Shown here: positions 62,781 through 64,000 of the stretch, piece by piece
Position numbering within the stretch: position 1 is the first letter of the stretch
Layout of the letters: the number at the start of each line of letters is the position of its first letter
Assembly (NCBI GenBank): GCA_030684575.1
Contig: JAUXVD010000008.1
Location: 974,216-1,038,215 of the forward strand
Source: Nitrospirota bacterium
GTDB taxonomy: Bacteria; Nitrospirota; Nitrospiria; Nitrospirales; Nitrospiraceae
DNA length: 64,000 nt
Reading direction: 5' to 3'
Notes under the pieces: model-generated
What the model was told of the DNA's origin: nothing
Seen by the model: the letters and a program-made list of their open reading frames with translations, nothing else
The model's database searches: none
Program-made: the position numbers and the translations under genes

Positions 62781-62804
62781 GGGTTCTACCCCATTTCCAC
62801 GGAC
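62781..62804 (+). repeat. IS3 element inverted repeat, left
   Basis: Begins GGGTTCTACCCCA and ends ACGGAC. It matches the reverse complement of 63977-64000 at 20 of 24 positions. Confidence 0.8.
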
Positions 62805-63655
62805 GGTTGAGTTAAGAGTTGCTCCCCCTGTTGCTGTTGATCGAGTCTCCGCCGCTGCCGGGGATTGTGCCAGCGCTCGATGTAATCAAAGATATCCGCT
62901 CTCGCCTCGGCTCTCGTTTGGTACTGCCGCCGATTGACCCGCTCCCGCTTGAGGACGCCAAAGAAACTTTCTGCCGCGGCGTTGTCCGCACAACTGCCCA
63001 CCGTGCTCATGCTACAAGTCACCTGGTGGGCCGCCAGGAACTGCTGGTATTCTGCTGAGGTAAACTGGCACCCCCGATCGGAATGAAGAATGACCGGGGT
63101 ACGGGTGGGCCGCTGCCAGATCGCCATGAGGACGGCTTGGACGACCAGTTGGCCATCTTGCCGCGCACTCATAGACCAGCCCACCACGAGCCCTGAATAC
63201 AAATCGAGGACGATACACAAGTACAACCAGTGTTCGGCGGTCCGCACATAGGTGATATCGGTGACCCATTTGGTATTAGGCGCGGTGGCGGTGAAGTCTC
63301 GCTCCAAATGGTTGCGGGTTCCAGCCGGAGGTGTCCCGGACGGCTTGGTGCGCCAGCGTCGCCGCTGCGGGAGGCCGCGCAAGCCAGCTCGGCGCATCAG
63401 GCGGGCCACCCGGTGGCGCCCACATCGTTCACCGGCGTACCGCAGATCCTCCCAGATCCGCGGACTCCCAATGACGCCGTCGGAATCAGCATGGAGCTGA
63501 CGAATCCGGGTGAGGATCCGAGCGTTCTCCTGGGTTCGTGCACTCGGCACCCGCGTCGCCCAGCTATAATACCCGCTGGCCGACACGCGCAAACACCGAC
63601 ACATCAATCGGATGGGAAAGGCGTCGCGGCAGCGTTGGATCATCCGGAACTTCAC
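62786..63655 (-). CDS. IS3-family transposase OrfB (DDE integrase core)
   Basis: 289 residues from the GTG at 63655. HTH_21-like start, then the rve catalytic core with all three acidic residues: WVTDITYVRTAEHW (D), ILHSDRGCQFTSAEYQQFL (D) and CADNAAAESFFGVLKRE (E). The last residues (RRRLDQQQQGEQLLTQPSVE) run into the inverted repeat. The GTG overlaps the orfA stop (GTGA); the frame is -1 relative to orfA, and the real transposase is probably the OrfAB frameshift product. Confidence 0.92.
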   Translation of the reverse strand: MKFRMIQRCRDAFPIRLMCRCLRVSASGYYSWATRVPSARTQENARILTRIRQLHADSDGVIGSPRIWEDLRYAGERCGRHRVARLMRRAGLRGLPQRRRWRTKPSGTPPAGTRNHLERDFTATAPNTKWVTDITYVRTAEHWLYLCIVLDLYSGLVVGWSMSARQDGQLVVQAVLMAIWQRPTRTPVILHSDRGCQFTSAEYQQFLAAHQVTCSMSTVGSCADNAAAESFFGVLKRERVNRRQYQTRAEARADIFDYIERWHNPRQRRRLDQQQQGEQLLTQPSVEMG

Positions 63656-63939
63656 TTCGACGCTCTCGCGAAGAACGCTGCCGCTTCTCGTAAAAAATCC
63701 CGCTCCTTCGTCACCCGGGCCAACTCGCGACGGAGCTGGCTCACCTCTTCATCGCGGGATCGCCCGTGGCCGACAAACGCCAGCTTGGGCTCCTGACGCA
63801 ACTCGCGGGACCACCGTCCCAGGACAGTGGCCCCGATGCCGAGGTCTGCGGCAATCTGGCGTACCGTCACCCCCGGGGACTCCAACATCGCCACTGCTTC
63901 ACGTTTGTACTCAGCTGAAAACTTCCGTCGTGCTCCCAT
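63652..63939 (-). CDS. IS3-family transposase OrfA (helix-turn-helix)
   Basis: 95 residues. Start GARRKFSAEYKREAVAML followed by VTVRQIAADLGIGATVLGRW, the HTH_Tnp_1 DNA-binding motif, and a C-terminal leucine-zipper-like coil (VSQLRRELARVTKERDFLRE). Binds the element ends and regulates transposition. A canonical slippery heptamer lies near its 3' end. Confidence 0.92.
   Translation of the reverse strand: MGARRKFSAEYKREAVAMLESPGVTVRQIAADLGIGATVLGRWSRELRQEPKLAFVGHGRSRDEEVSQLRRELARVTKERDFLREAAAFFARASK
63691..63697 (-). other. Programmed -1 frameshift site (slippery heptamer)
   Basis: On the minus strand the orfA codons GAT TTT TTA contain T-TTT-TTA in the correct X-XXY-YYZ phase. The -1 frame is open from here through to the orfB start, so slippage would give an OrfAB fusion of about 375 residues. 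Confidence 0.7.
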
Positions 63940-63976
63940 GACACCCCTCCTGGCTCATTATGAGCCGTAATCAGGT

Positions 63977-64000
63977 GTCCGTAAAAGTGGGGCAGAACCC
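63977..64000 (-). repeat. IS3 element inverted repeat, right
   Basis: Reverse complement begins GGGTTCTGCCCCA and ends ACGGAC; partner of 62781-62804. Confidence 0.8.

Larger units (their letters stand above)
62781..64000 (-). mobile_element. IS3-family insertion sequence, apparently complete
   Basis: 1220 bases bounded by 24-base imperfect inverted repeats (20 matches) at 62781-62804 and 63977-64000; both ends read inward from GGGTTCT. It encodes orfA and orfB on the minus strand with a frameshift signal. The right end is the last base of the window, so a target duplication cannot be checked. Confidence 0.88.

Noticed and set aside
1..64000. CRISPR arrays, tRNA or rRNA genes
   Set aside because: No regularly spaced direct repeats, no CCA-ended cloverleaf-like stretch and no rRNA-like sequence were noticed on reading; a tool-based scan would be decisive.

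Overview
The window looks like the chromosome of a Gram-negative, moderately GC-rich bacterium, most probably Nitrospira or a close relative (Nitrospirota). This is an inference from overall gene content, from the exosortase-A-type exopolysaccharide gene set, and from the transposase types; there is no rRNA or other marker gene to prove it. It is dominated by one giant co-directional (+) surface-polysaccharide locus of about 56 kb (6151 to 62657). A short housekeeping block precedes it (mgtE end, recO, a DUF971 gene, a lipoprotein gene, glgA), followed by two minus-strand genes (a small lipoprotein and a LuxR-type regulator).

Region by region. 1-4462: housekeeping. 4513-5798: minus-strand lipoprotein and LuxR regulator, then a 352-base divergent promoter region. 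6151-13521: export and initiation core: PilZ-like protein, two short Wza-type export proteins (one secreted, one lipoprotein), an outer-membrane beta-barrel, a Wzc-like chain-length/BY-kinase, an initiating sugar-phosphate transferase and a polysaccharide deacetylase. 14313-19409: an amide/acyl module of asparagine-synthase-like amidotransferase, acyl carrier protein, acyl-AMP ligase and NadE-like amidotransferase/synthetase. 19658-33990: tailoring genes: SGNH-like protein, FemAB-type GNATs (one fused to a DegT aminotransferase), GT2s, VanZ-TPR fusion, NodB deacetylase, ATP-grasp ligase, two atypical alpha/beta hydrolases and a Wzb-type phosphatase. 34188-43167: Wzx flippase, four GT4 glycosyltransferases, O-antigen ligase/polymerase and a CapK/PaaK-like ligase. 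43213-50172: second AsnB, a Gfo/Idh-SDR fusion, a methyltransferase and two SGNH proteins. 50346-53811: rfbBDAC (dTDP-L-rhamnose). 53975-57329: YdcF-like protein and two more glycosyltransferases. 57345-64000: an insertion-sequence-rich end with a decayed IS481-type transposase, an acyltransferase, a decayed and internally deleted IS3 element, a secreted beta-helix protein behind a sigma-54 promoter, and an apparently complete IS3-family element running to the last base.

How it fits together (inference): rhamnose and other sugars are activated, a polyprenyl-linked unit is started by the sugar transferase, extended by the GT2/GT4 enzymes, decorated by an unusually large set of amide- and acyl-bond-forming enzymes, flipped by Wzx, polymerised or ligated by the Wzy/O-ligase-like protein, and exported through the Wzc/short Wza/beta-barrel machinery, with tyrosine phosphorylation (Wzc kinase, LMW phosphatase) and possibly c-di-GMP (PilZ) as control. 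Many genes belong to families normally found beside exosortase A (XrtA/EpsH), yet no exosortase, EpsI or PEP-CTERM substrate is visible in the window.
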